DNA of 64,000 nt from Marinobacter litoralis (GTDB lineage: Bacteria; Pseudomonadota; Gammaproteobacteria; Pseudomonadales; Oleiphilaceae). Location: assembly GCF_003336705.1 (NCBI RefSeq), contig NZ_QMDL01000003.1:744211-808210 (forward strand). Reading direction: 5' to 3'. The notes under the pieces are model-generated. The model saw only the letters and a program-made list of their open reading frames with translations. It was not told the DNA's origin and made no database searches. The position numbers and the translations under genes were made by a program. Positions 63,730 to 64,000 of this stretch are shown one piece after another; positions within the stretch are counted from its first letter, which is position 1, and each line of letters starts with the position of its first letter.

Positions 63730-63827
63730 TTGCGTGGTTAAATAGAAAAACCCGTAACCTGCAGGGAAAAGCGGGGATATAACAAAGATCAGGATCGGCA
63801 TTACGCTGAGGAGGCACGTCTCGCATT

Positions 63828-64000
63828 ATGGCTACTATCATCAAGCCGGTTGAGCAGAAAACCAAACATCTGGATTACTTTCTATCCCAATGCCATCGCC
63901 GGCGTTACCCAGCCAAAAGCACCATCATTTATGCGGGCGATAAAAGTGACTCTCTCTTCTACATCGTTAAAGGGTCGGTTACCGTCATAATTGAGGACGA
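63828..64000 (+). CDS. vfr: Cyclic AMP receptor protein (Vfr/Crp), 3'-truncated by window edge
   Basis: The first 57 residues of a CRP-type regulator are visible: MATIIKPVEQKTKHLDYFLSQ, then CHRRRYPAKSTIIYAGDKSDSLFYIVKGSVTVIIED, the start of the cyclic-nucleotide-binding barrel. The RRYPAKSTIIYAGD and YIVKGSVTV segments are Vfr/Crp-like. The ligand pocket and DNA-binding helix lie beyond the edge. GAGGAGG stands 13 bases before the ATG, a little far. Position next to osmC and speD supports vfr over other CRP-family members. Confidence 0.9.
   Translation, partial: MATIIKPVEQKTKHLDYFLSQCHRRRYPAKSTIIYAGDKSDSLFYIVKGSVTVIIED

Overview
The window looks like a core-genome stretch of a marine gammaproteobacterium of the Marinobacter type (inferred, no search run). 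Gene order matches Pseudomonas-type chromosomes in several blocks: engB-cytochrome c4-dsbA-endonuclease; radC, coaBC-dut-algC-argB; hemB-ppk; ubiA-phoB-phoR; and speD-osmC-vfr. Lipid and hydrocarbon genes (fadE, tesB, an AidB-like acyl-CoA dehydrogenase, rubredoxin with its reductase, and an aldehyde dehydrogenase/GMC alcohol oxidoreductase operon) fit a lipid- or alkane-using marine organism. I see no rRNA, tRNA, CRISPR array, insertion sequence or prophage, and no gene-free stretch over 300 bases.

Layout. 1-4.3 kb: the 3' part of fadE, crcB, a cold-shock gene with a long leader, a Yip1 membrane protein and an orphan PAAR spike-tip protein. 4.3-9.1 kb: HPP membrane protein, periplasmic PBP7-type endopeptidase, rsuA, a YdjM-type membrane protein and an MltB-type transglycosylase. 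9.2-14.4 kb: an unusual response regulator, then phoR, phoB (with a clear Pho box), ubiA, ubiC and hpt on the minus strand. 14.6-21.3 kb: rubredoxin (too short for ordinary ORF cut-offs), rubredoxin reductase, tesB, and two c-di-GMP proteins flanking a MioC-like flavodoxin. 21.4-28.2 kb: PiT phosphate permease, a hypothetical, panP, a DUF503 protein, and a tetR-aidB pair. 28.4-34 kb: a SutA-like protein, hemB, ppk, a DUF945 protein and coaD. 34.2-38.8 kb: an oxidoreductase operon with a divergent TetR regulator and a perfect palindromic operator. 39-46 kb: engB, cytochrome c4, dsbA, an endonuclease/phosphatase-family protein, a glycine betaine ABC importer, rpmG and rpmB. 46.2-56.3 kb: radC, coaBC, dut, a membrane-anchored algC, argB, an unknown envelope protein, argE and argA. 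56.3-64 kb: a lipoprotein peptidase, a giant PilZ/DUF1631/degenerate GGDEF-EAL protein, prkB, speD, osmC and the start of vfr.

How the genes work together. phoBR, pit and ppk form a phosphate theme. panP (beta-alanine), coaBC and coaD together cover several steps toward coenzyme A. argB, argE and argA belong to arginine synthesis. ubiC and ubiA make the first ubiquinone intermediates. Three large proteins (one GGDEF, one GGDEF-EAL, one PilZ-GGDEF-EAL) concern c-di-GMP, and two of them carry degenerate domains.

The most unusual signal is a pair of about 110-nt nested-hairpin elements at 25650-25762 and 34043-34152. Each has a perfectly paired long outer stem whose sequence differs between copies, enclosing a conserved two-hairpin core. 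They look like a dispersed structured repeat family under selection for base pairing.
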